Shown: positions 24,751 to 33,385, counted from the stretch's first letter. The stretch is 64,000 nt of DNA from CAMAPP01 sp046153685 (GCA_046153685.1 JBJXGH010000081.1:1-64000), one strand, 5' to 3'. The notes: generated by a model from the letters alone, not told the origin. Numbers and translations are program-made.

Positions 24751-26094
24751 CTACTCCATCAGGCCATAGGCCCTGGCGAACAATTCGACGGGGTGCAGCA
24801 CCGCTTCGGGCGTGGGCACGCTGCCCTCGCCGTCCAGGCGCGCCATGCCCTGGTGGATGTGCAGGGCCGCGAGCGGACATTCGGACGCCAAATAGGACTT
24901 GGCGGCCTTGCGCGCCTGCCGGGCCACGGGCTTGCCGACCTTGATACCGGTTTCGAAGTTTTCCTTGCGCACGCCCCATGAACCGCCATGACCCGAACAA
25001 CGCTCGATCACCTCGAGATCGGCCGAGGGGATGAGACGCAGCATCTCCTCGGCCTTGCGCCCGATATTCTGGGCGCGGGCATGGCAGGCAATGTGCAGAG
25101 ACACGCCGCCGTCGAGGGGCTTCAGTCCGGGCGCGAGACCCTCCTTGCGCGCGATGTCGACGATGTACTCGCTGGTGTCGTAGGTCGCCTTAGCCAGGCG
25201 TTTTATGCCCTCGTCCTTGGGCAAGATGAGGGGCCATTCGAATTTGAGCATGAGCGCGCACGACGGCACGAGCGCGATCACGTCGTAGCCGCGATCGATC
25301 CACGGCAAAAGCTCCGCCGCCACGGCGCGGGCATTTTCCGCCACGCGCGCGATCTCGCCTTGTTCGAGCTGGGGCATGCCGCAGCAGCGCGGATGGCGCA
25401 CTTCAAGCTCGACGCCGTTATGCGCCAGGATGGCGCGTGCGGCCAAGCCGATCGACGGATTGTTGTAATTGCCAAAGCAGGTCGCATAGAGCACCGCCTT
25501 GCGCGCTTGAGCGGGGGCCGCGTGGTTGCGCGCGCGCGTCGCGGCGATGGCGGTCAGTGGTTTTGTGGCGAAGCGCGGCAGCTCCGCCTCGCGATGAATG
25601 CCGGCGATCTTCTCCATCGCCGCACGCGCAAACGTATTACCGGTCTTGGTCGCCCAGTTCGCAAGACCCGCCGTGTGACAGCCCAGCCGGCCATTGCGGT
25701 CGGTTTCGGCGATCTGGCGTTCGGCGAAAGGCACGCCGTTCTTGCGCGCCTCGACCGCGCGCGCGCGCAGCATCAGGTGCGGGAAGTCGAGATTGAATTC
25801 ATGCGGCGGGACATAGGGGCATTTCGTCATGAAGCACAGATCGCACAGCGTGCAGCCATCGACCACGGCCTTGAAATTCTCGCTATTTACCGTGTCGAGC
25901 TCGCCCGATGTCGAGTTATCGACCATGTCGAACAGCGTGGGAAACGAGTCGCAAAGATTAAAACAGCGCCGGCAGCCGTGGCAGATGTCGAATACGCGGC
26001 GCAGTTCGGCGTCGAGCTTCGCCGCGTCGTAGAATTCGGGATCCTCCCACGCGAGCGGGTGGCGGACAGGTGCATCGAGACTGCCTTCACGCAT
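24751..26094 (-). CDS. Heterodisulfide-reductase-like Fe-S protein (two [4Fe-4S] motifs + two CCG domains)
   Basis: 447 residues. N-terminal ferredoxin-type motifs: CHGCRRCFNLC and CTLCDLCFMTKCP. The C-terminal part has two CCG (HdrB/GlpC-like) cysteine domains: ATCFGNYNNPSIG followed by RHPRCCGMPQLEQG, and IACHARAQNIG followed by ERCSGHGGSWGVR. In the second, Cys-Ser-Gly-His replaces the usual Cys-Cys-Gly. This layout matches GlpC and HdrD-like electron-transfer subunits, but no GlpA/GlpB or flavin partner is adjacent. It lies between rubrerythrin (upstream, after a terminator) and DUF3501, suggesting it passes electrons in a peroxide-defence or redox pathway. Confidence 0.88.
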   Translation of the reverse strand: MREGSLDAPVRHPLAWEDPEFYDAAKLDAELRRVFDICHGCRRCFNLCDSFPTLFDMVDNSTSGELDTVNSENFKAVVDGCTLCDLCFMTKCPYVPPHEFNLDFPHLMLRARAVEARKNGVPFAERQIAETDRNGRLGCHTAGLANWATKTGNTFARAAMEKIAGIHREAELPRFATKPLTAIAATRARNHAAPAQARKAVLYATCFGNYNNPSIGLAARAILAHNGVELEVRHPRCCGMPQLEQGEIARVAENARAVAAELLPWIDRGYDVIALVPSCALMLKFEWPLILPKDEGIKRLAKATYDTSEYIVDIARKEGLAPGLKPLDGGVSLHIACHARAQNIGRKAEEMLRLIPSADLEVIERCSGHGGSWGVRKENFETGIKVGKPVARQARKAAKSYLASECPLAALHIHQGMARLDGEGSVPTPEAVLHPVELFARAYGLME

Positions 26095-26132
26095 GGCTCA
26101 CCCCTAGCCGCGCGCAAGCGCGCGGGAGCTGG

Positions 26133-26165
26133 AAAAAATCGCGGGGAGCCCGAAAGCTCCCCGCG
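26133..26165 (-). terminator. Intrinsic terminator after the rubrerythrin gene
   Basis: Perfect 10-bp stem CGCGGGGAGC (26140-26149) / GCTCCCCGCG (26156-26165) with a six-base loop. On the minus strand the stem is followed by ATTTTTT (A-run at 26133-26138 on the plus strand). It sits between the rubrerythrin stop (26208) and the Fe-S protein start (26094), so most transcripts from the rubrerythrin promoter should end here. Confidence 0.8.
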
Positions 26166-26207
26166 CGATGGGAAAGAACCCGGCCGCGCCGCGGGCGGCC
26201 GTGGCGG

Positions 26208-26627
26208 TTATTTCAGTTCGTTGAGGGCCTTGGTGAAGCGCCCGGCGTGCGATTTCTCGGCCTTCGCCAGGGTTTCGAACCATTCGGCGATTTCCGCGAA
26301 ACCCTCGTCGCGCGCCGTGCGTGCCATGCCGGGATACATGTCGGTGTACTCGTGCGTCTCGCCGGCGATCGCAGCCTCGAGGTTCTTCGAGGTATTGCCG
26401 ATCGGCTTGCCGGTTGCCGGATCGCCGACAACCTCGAGGAATTCGAGATGGCCGTGAGCGTGGCCGGTCTCGCCCTCGGCCGTGGAGCGGAACACCGCAG
26501 CCACGTCGTTATAGCCTTCAACATCGGCCTTCTGGGCGAAATAGAGATACCGGCGGTTGGCCTGCGATTCGCCGGAAAATGCGTCCTTCAGATTCTTTTC
26601 GGTCTTCGATCCCTTAAGCTGCGCCAT
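26208..26627 (-). CDS. Rubrerythrin (diiron domain only)
   Basis: 139 residues forming the ferritin-like four-helix diiron domain. The ligand motifs are ESQANRRYLYFAQKA, EGETGHAHGH, ETHEYTDMYPGMA and the C-terminal EKSHAGRF. The C-terminal rubredoxin domain of classical rubrerythrin is absent, so electrons must come from another protein; the downstream Fe-S protein is a candidate. Rubrerythrins reduce hydrogen peroxide in anaerobic or microaerobic cells. A promoter with a perfect TTGACA lies at 26739-26767. Confidence 0.93.
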   Translation of the reverse strand: MAQLKGSKTEKNLKDAFSGESQANRRYLYFAQKADVEGYNDVAAVFRSTAEGETGHAHGHLEFLEVVGDPATGKPIGNTSKNLEAAIAGETHEYTDMYPGMARTARDEGFAEIAEWFETLAKAEKSHAGRFTKALNELK

Positions 26628-26738
26628 GATTATCTCCCTCGGCTGGCATTTTTGATCTGATCGGCGTTCGTCTGTTTGTCGTTTACGATGGCCCCGCCGT
26701 TCTGCGGGCCGCTCGCCATGTTCGGCATATTCGAAGTT

Positions 26739-26767
26739 TAGATATTCAGAGGCATGGATTTTGTCAA
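26739..26767 (-). promoter_or_regulatory. Promoter of the rubrerythrin gene with an Irr/ICE-like site over the -10 box
   Basis: Minus strand: -35 TTGACA (26762-26767, exact consensus), 17-base spacer, -10 TATCTA (26739-26744, weak). The -10 region lies in GTTTAGATATTCAGAGG (26736-26752), which resembles the alphaproteobacterial iron control element (TTTAGA...TTC-type). An AT-only stretch near 26768-26785 lies just upstream. The element and the adjacent Irr-type regulator gene point to iron or peroxide control; this is inference. Confidence 0.5.
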
Positions 26768-26793
26768 TATATTATAATTATTATAACTCTAAT

Positions 26794-27207
26794 TTATTTC
26801 CGACGGATGCGTACGATGACATCGATGCCCTGAAGCTCGGTGCCTGCGGGCACGGCCGGAAGCCCCATGATCGACACGTCCTTGCCGGGAATGTCCTGAA
26901 GCACGCCGTCGGTGGCCATGAAGAAATGGTGGTGGGGCTGGACATTGGTGTCGAAATACCGCCGCGCCGGATCGACGACGACCTCGCGCAACATTCCCGC
27001 CTCGGTGAATTGGTGAAGGCTGTTGTAGACGGTCGCAAGCGAGATGCGGACGGTCGCGGCGAGCGCTTCGGCATGAAGTTGTTCGGCCGTGACATGGCGG
27101 TGCCCGCGGCCGTAAAGCAGCCGCGCCAAGGCCAGGCGCTGGCGGGTCGGCCTAAGGCCAGCGGCGCGCAAACGCTCGAGACTCTCGCTGTAGGGACGTG
27201 TCGCCAT
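26794..27207 (-). CDS. irr: Irr-type Fur-family transcriptional regulator
   Basis: 137 residues from the ATG at 27207, which has AGAAGG at proper spacing; an ATG at 27216 and a TTG at 27270 are also in frame. The winged-helix domain reads LRPTRQRLALARLLYG ... RISLATVYNSLHQFTEAGML. The dimer domain carries the three-histidine motif QPHHHFF typical of Irr, and the CxxC zinc pairs of Fur/Zur are absent. Irr integrates haem status with iron control in alphaproteobacteria. The gene lies downstream of fabI and upstream of rubrerythrin on the same strand. A PerR-like role is the alternative. Confidence 0.8.
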   Translation of the reverse strand: MATRPYSESLERLRAAGLRPTRQRLALARLLYGRGHRHVTAEQLHAEALAATVRISLATVYNSLHQFTEAGMLREVVVDPARRYFDTNVQPHHHFFMATDGVLQDIPGKDVSIMGLPAVPAGTELQGIDVIVRIRRK

Positions 27208-27340
27208 GCTTGGCATGCCTTCTAGCCGCGGAACCGCCAATCCCGGTGATATAGCCTCGCGGGCCACCAATTTCTAGCTTAATTTCAAAGCGGTGCAGTC
27301 GGTCTTATAACCAGTAGAAATATAAAACAGAAGCGGGGGC

Positions 27341-28150
27341 TTAGCCGCCCTCCCGTGCGAGGCGGGGGTTGGGCATGCCCATCGCGTGATAGCCGCCATC
27401 CACTCGCATGATCTCTCCCGTGACGCCCGCCGACAGATTCGACAAGAGATACAGCGCGGCCGCGCCGATTTCGTCCAAACGCAAATCGCGGCCAAGCGGC
27501 GAGGTGTCGCGGTGCCAGGCGAGGATTCGCCGCGCGTCCCCGATCGCGGCGCCGGCCAAGGTGCGCATCGGTCCGGCGGATATGGCATTGACGCGCACGC
27601 CCTGCGGCCCGAGATCGGCGGCCAGATAGCGCACACTCGATTCGAGCGCGGCCTTGGCGACGCCCATGACGTTGTAGCTCGGAAACACGCGGTTGGCGCC
27701 TTCGAAGCTAAGCGTGAGCAGAGAGCTGCCCGCGGCCATGAGCGGCGCCGCCCGGCGCGCGAGATCGGTGAACGAAAAGCATGACACGAGGAGCGTGCGC
27801 CGAAAATTGCCTCGCGTCGTATCGCTGTAGCGGCCCTTGAGCTCGGCCTTGTCCGAGAACGCAACGGCATGCACGAGAAAATCGAGACGGCCCCACGCAC
27901 CGTCGATCGCGGCGAAGACGCGGTCGAGAGATTCCTCGCTCTCGACATCGCACGGCAGGATCAACCGCGCGCCCACTCCTTCCGCCAACGGCCGCACGCG
28001 CTTCTCGAGCGCCTCGCCCTGATAGGTAAAGGCCAGCTCCGCGCCCGCTTCATGGGCCGCCGACGCGATGCCCCAGGCGATGGAATGGTCGTTCGCGACG
28101 CCCATAACCAAGCCTCGTCGGCCCGCGAGCATGCCAGTCACATCCGGCAC
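27341..28150 (-). CDS. fabI: Enoyl-[acyl-carrier-protein] reductase (NADH) FabI
   Basis: 269-residue short-chain dehydrogenase-like enzyme. The FabI signature is visible as GLVMGVANDHSIAWGIA at the N-terminus and the active-site Tyr-x6-Lys (FPSYNVMGVAKAAL). It catalyses the last reduction in each fatty-acid elongation round and is the triclosan target type. I use the GTG at 28150, nine bases after the fabB stop; an ATG at 28132 also fits. It is third in fabA-fabB-fabI. Confidence 0.95.
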   Translation of the reverse strand: MPDVTGMLAGRRGLVMGVANDHSIAWGIASAAHEAGAELAFTYQGEALEKRVRPLAEGVGARLILPCDVESEESLDRVFAAIDGAWGRLDFLVHAVAFSDKAELKGRYSDTTRGNFRRTLLVSCFSFTDLARRAAPLMAAGSSLLTLSFEGANRVFPSYNVMGVAKAALESSVRYLAADLGPQGVRVNAISAGPMRTLAGAAIGDARRILAWHRDTSPLGRDLRLDEIGAAALYLLSNLSAGVTGEIMRVDGGYHAMGMPNPRLAREGG

Positions 28151-28159
28151 GCCCGGCCC

Positions 28160-29383
28160 CTAGCCGTCGAAACGGCGGAAGGTCAACGCAGCGTTTGTGC
28201 CCCCGAAGCCGAAGCTGTTGGACATCACACAATTGAGCTCGACGCCGTCCTGGCGGGTGCGCACGAGCGGCATGCCCTCGGCGGCGGGCTCGAGATCCTC
28301 GACATTCGCGGAGGCCGAGATGAAGCCATCGCGCATCATGATCAGCGAATAGATCGCCTCGTGCACGCCCGCGGCTCCAAGCGAATGGCCGGTCAGGGAT
28401 TTGGTCGAATTGAACGCCGGTATGCGGTTGCGCCGAGCGAACACGGCCTTGATGGCTTCGAGTTCCTTCACGTCGCCCACCGGAGTTCCAGTGCCGTGGG
28501 TGTTGATGTAATCGATCGGCTCCTCGATTCCGCGCATGGCCATTTCCATGCAGCGCCGAGCGCCATCGCCCGAGGGCTGCACCATGTCGAAGCCGTCCGA
28601 CGTGGCGCCGTAACCCACGAGTTCGCCGTAGATCTTGGCGCCGCGCGCCTTGGCGTGTTCGAGCGCTTCGAGCACCACCACCCCGCCCCCGCCCGCGATC
28701 ACGAAGCCATCGCGGCCCGCATCAAACGGTCGGGAGGCTGAGGCCGGACGATCATTGTACTTCGCCGATAGAGCCGGCATGGCATCGAACAGCACCGTCA
28801 TGCTCCAGTGCAGCTCTTCCCCGCCGCCAGCGAAGACGACGTCCTGCTTGCCGAACTGAATCAGCTCCGCGCCATTGCCGATGCAATGCGCGCTCGTCGC
28901 GCACGCCGAGCTAATCGAATAGTTCACGCCCTTGATCTTGAAGAACGTCGAAAGCGTCGCGGAATTGGTGCTCGACATCGTGCGCGGAACCATGAACGGC
29001 CCGACATGTTTGGCGCCCTTGCCGCGCAAGGCATCGGTCGAGGCCACGAGATTGCGCGTGGACGGCCCGCCCGAGCCCATCACGAGTCCCGCGCGGTCGT
29101 TGGACACTTCGCTTTCCGTAAGGCCCGAATCCGCGATCGCTTCCTTCATCGCGACGTAGTTGTAGGCCGCGCCGTCGCCCATGAAGCGCCGATGACGGCG
29201 GTCGATCACGCCATCGAGATCGATCTGGGGCTCGCCGTGGACGTGGCTGCGAAAGCCCAGCTCTTTGTATTCCTCGCAAAAGCGCAGGCCCGTACGGCCC
29301 TCGCGCAGCGACCGGACGACCTCGTCCGCGTTCGCCCCGATGCTCGACACGATGCCCATTCCCGTCACGACCACGCGTCTCAT
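28160..29383 (-). CDS. fabB: 3-oxoacyl-[acyl-carrier-protein] synthase I FabB
   Basis: 407 residues, MRRVVVTGMGIVSSIGANADEV at the start. The catalytic triad is seen as Cys in SISSACATSAHCIGNG, His in NTHGTGTPVGD and His in TKSLTGHSLGAAG. With FabA it forms the anaerobic unsaturated fatty-acid route by elongating cis-3-decenoyl-ACP. Between fabA and fabI on one strand, spaced 37 and 9 bases. Confidence 0.96.
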   Translation of the reverse strand: MRRVVVTGMGIVSSIGANADEVVRSLREGRTGLRFCEEYKELGFRSHVHGEPQIDLDGVIDRRHRRFMGDGAAYNYVAMKEAIADSGLTESEVSNDRAGLVMGSGGPSTRNLVASTDALRGKGAKHVGPFMVPRTMSSTNSATLSTFFKIKGVNYSISSACATSAHCIGNGAELIQFGKQDVVFAGGGEELHWSMTVLFDAMPALSAKYNDRPASASRPFDAGRDGFVIAGGGGVVVLEALEHAKARGAKIYGELVGYGATSDGFDMVQPSGDGARRCMEMAMRGIEEPIDYINTHGTGTPVGDVKELEAIKAVFARRNRIPAFNSTKSLTGHSLGAAGVHEAIYSLIMMRDGFISASANVEDLEPAAEGMPLVRTRQDGVELNCVMSNSFGFGGTNAALTFRRFDG

Positions 29384-29420
29384 TTCGACCTCGATAGACC
29401 CGGCGGGTCCGCTTGCATGA

Positions 29421-29990
29421 TTACGCGGTGGCGACCGCGCTACTTGGATTGACGAACAATCCGACCCGAAGATCGGCCCCCTGATAGATGACCTGGCCGT
29501 CGGCCGATACCGTGCCGTCGGCGATACCGAGAACCACCTGGCGCGCGATCACCCGTTTGATGTCCAAGCGATATTCCAGCCGACGCACGGTCGGCAGGAC
29601 CTGGCCGGTGAATTTGACCTCGCCGACCGCCAAGGCGCGGCCCGCGCCGAGAGCGCCCGTCCAGCCAAGATAGAACCCGAGAAGCTGCCACATGGCATCG
29701 AGCCCAAAACAACCCGGCATCACGGGATCGGACTCGAAGTGGTAGCGGAAGAACCAGAGATCGGGCGAGATATCATGCTCGGCCACGACCTCACCCTTGC
29801 CATATTTTCCGCCCGTCTTGGCGATTCGGGCGATGCGGTCAAACATCAGCAGGGGCGGCAGCGGCAGGCGCGCGTTTCCGGGGCCGAACAAGCGGCCATG
29901 GGCACACTCGATCAGGTCTTCGTAGGCAAAGCTCGATCTCTCGCCCGGATTACTCACCCTAATCCCTGCATTGTGGCCCGGAATTGCCAT
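29421..29990 (-). CDS. fabA: 3-hydroxydecanoyl-ACP dehydratase/isomerase FabA
   Basis: 189 residues from the ATG at 29990; the E. coli enzyme has 172. The active site is H in FRYHFESDPVMPGCFGLD and the aspartate in GLDAMWQL, in the classic FabA order, followed by GEVKFTGQVLPT. A GTG at 29957 (178 residues) would better fit the family's usual N-terminus. It dehydrates 3-hydroxydecanoyl-ACP and isomerises it to the cis-3 form. First gene of fabA-fabB-fabI. The 279 bases upstream contain an AT-rich stretch with TATATA (about 30179-30200) but no convincing promoter. Confidence 0.95.
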   Translation of the reverse strand: MAIPGHNAGIRVSNPGERSSFAYEDLIECAHGRLFGPGNARLPLPPLLMFDRIARIAKTGGKYGKGEVVAEHDISPDLWFFRYHFESDPVMPGCFGLDAMWQLLGFYLGWTGALGAGRALAVGEVKFTGQVLPTVRRLEYRLDIKRVIARQVVLGIADGTVSADGQVIYQGADLRVGLFVNPSSAVATA

Positions 29991-30269
29991 TGTCCCTGCG
30001 ACGCCGTGATTCCCAAGCGGTCATGATCCCCGAGTAGCCACGATTCGTATGGCGCCGTGGCCTCTGCGCCACACCTAGCCGCCGCATTGCCGCGGCCGGC
30101 ATGCCAAGAGGCCAAAGCCGCGACCTGGAAAACGCGCGAACAAAACATGTCCACGCCCAACCTGTCTACGGGACCGGGGTATATATGAACCGAATCGAAA
30201 AAAAACCACCCGATCTCACTCCGGGCGCCAAAACAGCGAGGTTTGCGGAAAATCGCCCATCTCGGCGCC

Positions 30270-31004
30270 CTAAAGCGCCGCAGCCAGGCGCGCCGGATGG
30301 TCCGAGAACACACTGTCCACGCCCCAGCCGAATAAGCGCCGCGCCCGGTCGGCGCGTTCGACCGTATAGACCACCACCGGCAATCCCGATTCCTTGAGTT
30401 CAGCGGTCAGACGCGGATCGATACAGCGGTCGTCCACATGCAGCGTGGAGACTCCAAGACGGCGCGCCCAGCCTCGCCAATCGCGCGGCGGGCGGCGCAT
30501 CAGGAGACCAAGCGGCCAGCGCGGCGCCTCGGCCGCCAGCGTCGCAAGCGCCCCCCAATCGAAGGACGACACGAGCATCGGCCCGCGCCCGCGCCAAACG
30601 CGCGTCAAGATCGCCGCCACTTCGCGCGCCGCACGCGCGCCAGACGCGGGTTCGGGCTTGATTTCGAGATTGGCGCCGAGGCCAAGTTCGGCGAGAACGC
30701 CAAGCGCCGCCTCGAGCGTGGGCACGGCCTCGCCCACATGCGCGGGCCCAAACCACGATCCGGCGTCGAGGGCCGAGAGTTCGCGCGCGCTTTTCCGCGC
30801 GACGCGGCCCCGGCCGTTCGTCGTGCGCCGCAAGGTCGCATCGTGAATGACGACCGGTACGCAATCCCGACTCAGCCGCACGTCGAATTCCACCCAACGC
30901 ACGCCGTGCGCGGCCGCCCAGCGAAATCCTGCCAGGGTGTTTTCGGGCGCATGCGCAGCTGCGCCGCGATGGCCGATGACACGCGGCAAATCGAGCACGG
31001 TCAT
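30270..31004 (-). CDS. Glycerophosphodiester phosphodiesterase
   Basis: 244 residues, GDPD family TIM barrel without signal peptide (cytosolic UgpQ type). Motifs are VIGHRGAAAHAPENTLAGF (catalytic His pair), WVEFDVRLSRDCVPVVIHD and NLEIKPEP. It releases sn-glycerol-3-phosphate from glycerophosphodiesters. Both catalytic histidines and acidic metal ligands are present. It lies alone, separated from pnp by a terminator and from fabA by 279 bases. Confidence 0.92.
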   Translation of the reverse strand: MTVLDLPRVIGHRGAAAHAPENTLAGFRWAAAHGVRWVEFDVRLSRDCVPVVIHDATLRRTTNGRGRVARKSARELSALDAGSWFGPAHVGEAVPTLEAALGVLAELGLGANLEIKPEPASGARAAREVAAILTRVWRGRGPMLVSSFDWGALATLAAEAPRWPLGLLMRRPPRDWRGWARRLGVSTLHVDDRCIDPRLTAELKESGLPVVVYTVERADRARRLFGWGVDSVFSDHPARLAAAL

Positions 31005-31065
31005 CGCCCATTCCGGCTAAAATTCGCGCGGGCGGCAAGATTTCCGAATCGGAATGGGCGGCAGG

Positions 31066-31104
31066 AACAAGAAAAAGGGCGGCCCTGTTTCCGGGCCGCC
31101 CTTT
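31066..31104 (-). terminator. Intrinsic terminator of the pnp operon
   Basis: Perfect 12-bp stem AAAGGGCGGCCC (31074-31085) / GGGCCGCCCTTT (31093-31104), seven-base loop. On the minus strand it is followed by TTTTTCTTGTT. It lies about 47 bases past the pnp stop codon, ending the long minus-strand RNA/translation block. Confidence 0.9.
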
Positions 31105-31150
31105 GTCGCGATCTTATGGGCATCGTCCCATCGATATCCTTGGCCGGGCG

Positions 31151-33310
31151 TCAGGCGCCCGACGCACGACCGCCATCGTCCTGCGAGGACGACTCGCTCC
31201 TGGGCGGGGCCGCAATTTCCTCGCCGGTTGCCTGATCGACCACCTTCATCGACAGGCGCACCTTGCCCCGATCGTCAAGGCCGATGCACTTGACCTTGAC
31301 CATGTCGCCTTCCTTGACGACGTCGTTCACCTTTTTCACGCGCTGGGCCGAGAGCTCGGAGATGTGCACCAAGCCGTCGCGGGCGCCGAGAAAGTTCACG
31401 AACGCGCCGAAATCCGTGATCTTCACAACCTTGCCCGTGTAGATCACCCCGATTTCAGGTTCGGCGATGATGTTGCGAATCCATGTGACCGCCGCATCGA
31501 TGGCGCCGGCATCGACCGCCGATACCTTGATCGTGCCGTCGTCCTCGATGTCGATCTTCGCGCCTGTGACTTCGACGATCTCGCGGATCACCTTGCCGCC
31601 GGTACCAATGACCTCGCGAATGCGGTCCTTGGGAATGCTGAACGACACGATGCGCGGGGCGTGCTGGCTGATGCCCTCGCGCGCGCCCTGAATCCCCTTC
31701 GACATTTCGCCGAGGATGTGCAGCCGGCCGTCGCGCGCCTGACGGAGCGCTATCTCCATGATCTCCCGCGTAATGCTGGTGATCTTGATGTCCATTTGCA
31801 GCGAGGTGACGCCGGCATCGGTTCCGGCCACCTTGAAGTCCATGTCGCCCAGGTGATCCTCGTCGCCGAGGATGTCGGACAGCACGGCGAATCGCTCACC
31901 GTCCTTGATCAAACCCATTGCGATGCCCGCGACCGAGCGCACCAGCGGCACGCCAGCGTCCATGAGTGCGAGCGATGCGCCGCACACCGTGGCCATGGAA
32001 CTCGAGCCGTTCGATTCGGTGATCTCGGAGACGATCCGCAGCGTGTACGGAAATTTCTCCTTGGCCGGCAAGACCGGACGCAACGCGCGCCAGGCGAGCT
32101 TGCCGTGGCCGATTTCGCGCCTTCCGGGCGAGCCCATGCGGCCCGTTTCGCCCACCGAATAGGGCGGGAAATTGTAGTGCAGCATGAAATGCTCGCGGTA
32201 TTCGCCGTCGAGCGCGTCGATAATCTGCTCGTCCTGGCCGGTGCCCAGCGTGGCGGCGACGAGCGCTTGGGTTTCCCCGCGCGTGAACAACGCGCTGCCG
32301 TGGGCGCGCGCCAGGACGCCGACCTCGGCCACGATGGGCCGGACGGTCTTGGTGTCGCGGCCGTCGATGCGCTTGCCGGTGTTCAGGATCTGGCCGCGAA
32401 CGATGTCGCTTTCCAAAGCCTTGAACATCGCCGTGGCGAGCGGGACGTTGGCGCCTTCGGCCTCGACCGCCTTGAGCACGGCTTTCTTGGCCGCGCCGAG
32501 TTTCTCGTGGCGGGCCTGCTTTACCGTTTCGGCATAGGCGGCGCGCACGGGCGCGCCCGCGTCGGCCTGCACGCGGCTGCGCATGGCCGCTTCCTCGGGC
32601 GAGGTTTCCGGCATCGGCCAGGGTTCACGCGCCGCGAGCTCGGCCAGGGCGATGATCGCGTCGATCACCGGCTGAAAGCCTTCGTATCCGAACATCACCG
32701 CGCCGAGCATGATTTCCTCGGACAGCTCCTTGGCCTCGGATTCGACCATCAGCACGCCTTCGCGCGTGCCCGCGACCACGAGGTCGAGCGTCGAATTCAC
32801 CAGATCGCCGTGCAGGGGATTGAGCACGTACCGGCCGTCGATATAACCCACGCGCGCCGCGCCGATGGGGCCGAGAAACGGCACACCCGACAGCGTGAGC
32901 GCGGCGGAAGCACCGACCAGGGCCACGATGTCGGGATCGTTTTCCAGATCGTGGCTGACGGTGGTGCAGATGACCTGGGTTTCATTGCGGAAACCGGAAA
33001 CGAACAGCGGCCGGATCGGCCGATCGATGAGGCGCGAGGTCAGCACTTCCTTTTCGGTCGGCCGGCCTTCGCGCTTGAAAAACCCACCGGGTATCTTGCC
33101 CGCGGCGAAGGTCTTTTCCTGATAGTTGACGGTCAGCGGAAAGAAATCGATTCCGACGCGCGGCTGCTTGGCCGAGACCACGGTGCACAGTACCGATGTT
33201 TCGCCGTAGGTCACGAGTACCGCGCCGTCGGCCTGACGGGCCATGCGCCCGGTTTCGAGCACGAGCTTCCGCCCGCCCCAATCGAGTTCTTTCTTGTGTA
33301 TGGTGAACAT
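31151..33310 (-). CDS. pnp: Polyribonucleotide nucleotidyltransferase (PNPase)
   Basis: 719 residues: two RNase PH domains (first near ETSVLCTVVSAKQPRVGIDFFPL, second with RGETQALVAATLGTGQDEQ and the catalytic GDEDHLGDMDFKVAGTD), then a KH domain (RIREVIGTGGKVIREIVE) and a C-terminal S1 domain (YTGKVVKITDFGAFVNFLG). It degrades RNA 3' to 5' with phosphate and is part of the degradosome. The rpsO-pnp order is the usual one; the gap of 119 bases holds hairpins. The C-terminal tail after S1 is short and polar. Confidence 0.98.
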   Translation of the reverse strand: MFTIHKKELDWGGRKLVLETGRMARQADGAVLVTYGETSVLCTVVSAKQPRVGIDFFPLTVNYQEKTFAAGKIPGGFFKREGRPTEKEVLTSRLIDRPIRPLFVSGFRNETQVICTTVSHDLENDPDIVALVGASAALTLSGVPFLGPIGAARVGYIDGRYVLNPLHGDLVNSTLDLVVAGTREGVLMVESEAKELSEEIMLGAVMFGYEGFQPVIDAIIALAELAAREPWPMPETSPEEAAMRSRVQADAGAPVRAAYAETVKQARHEKLGAAKKAVLKAVEAEGANVPLATAMFKALESDIVRGQILNTGKRIDGRDTKTVRPIVAEVGVLARAHGSALFTRGETQALVAATLGTGQDEQIIDALDGEYREHFMLHYNFPPYSVGETGRMGSPGRREIGHGKLAWRALRPVLPAKEKFPYTLRIVSEITESNGSSSMATVCGASLALMDAGVPLVRSVAGIAMGLIKDGERFAVLSDILGDEDHLGDMDFKVAGTDAGVTSLQMDIKITSITREIMEIALRQARDGRLHILGEMSKGIQGAREGISQHAPRIVSFSIPKDRIREVIGTGGKVIREIVEVTGAKIDIEDDGTIKVSAVDAGAIDAAVTWIRNIIAEPEIGVIYTGKVVKITDFGAFVNFLGARDGLVHISELSAQRVKKVNDVVKEGDMVKVKCIGLDDRGKVRLSMKVVDQATGEEIAAPPRSESSSQDDGGRASGA

Positions 33311-33351
33311 GCCTTGTCTCTCTTTTTTTCCTACCCAGTTCCGGAATCCCC

Positions 33352-33385
33352 AAAAGGGCCGTTCCGGCCGCGGTCCCTAGACCGC
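33352..33385 (-). terminator. Tandem hairpins in the rpsO-pnp gap
   Basis: Minus strand: hairpin GCGGTC-TAGG-GACCGC (33370-33385) followed by GGCCG-GAA-CGGCC (33357-33369), then CCTTTT. This resembles a weak terminator after rpsO. In E. coli this gap is processed by RNase III to control pnp autoregulation, so a processing role is also plausible. Confidence 0.45.

Noticed and set aside
24988..26457. 489-codon plus-strand open frame opposite the Fe-S protein gene
   Set aside because: Shadow frame; runs across the terminator and into rubrerythrin.
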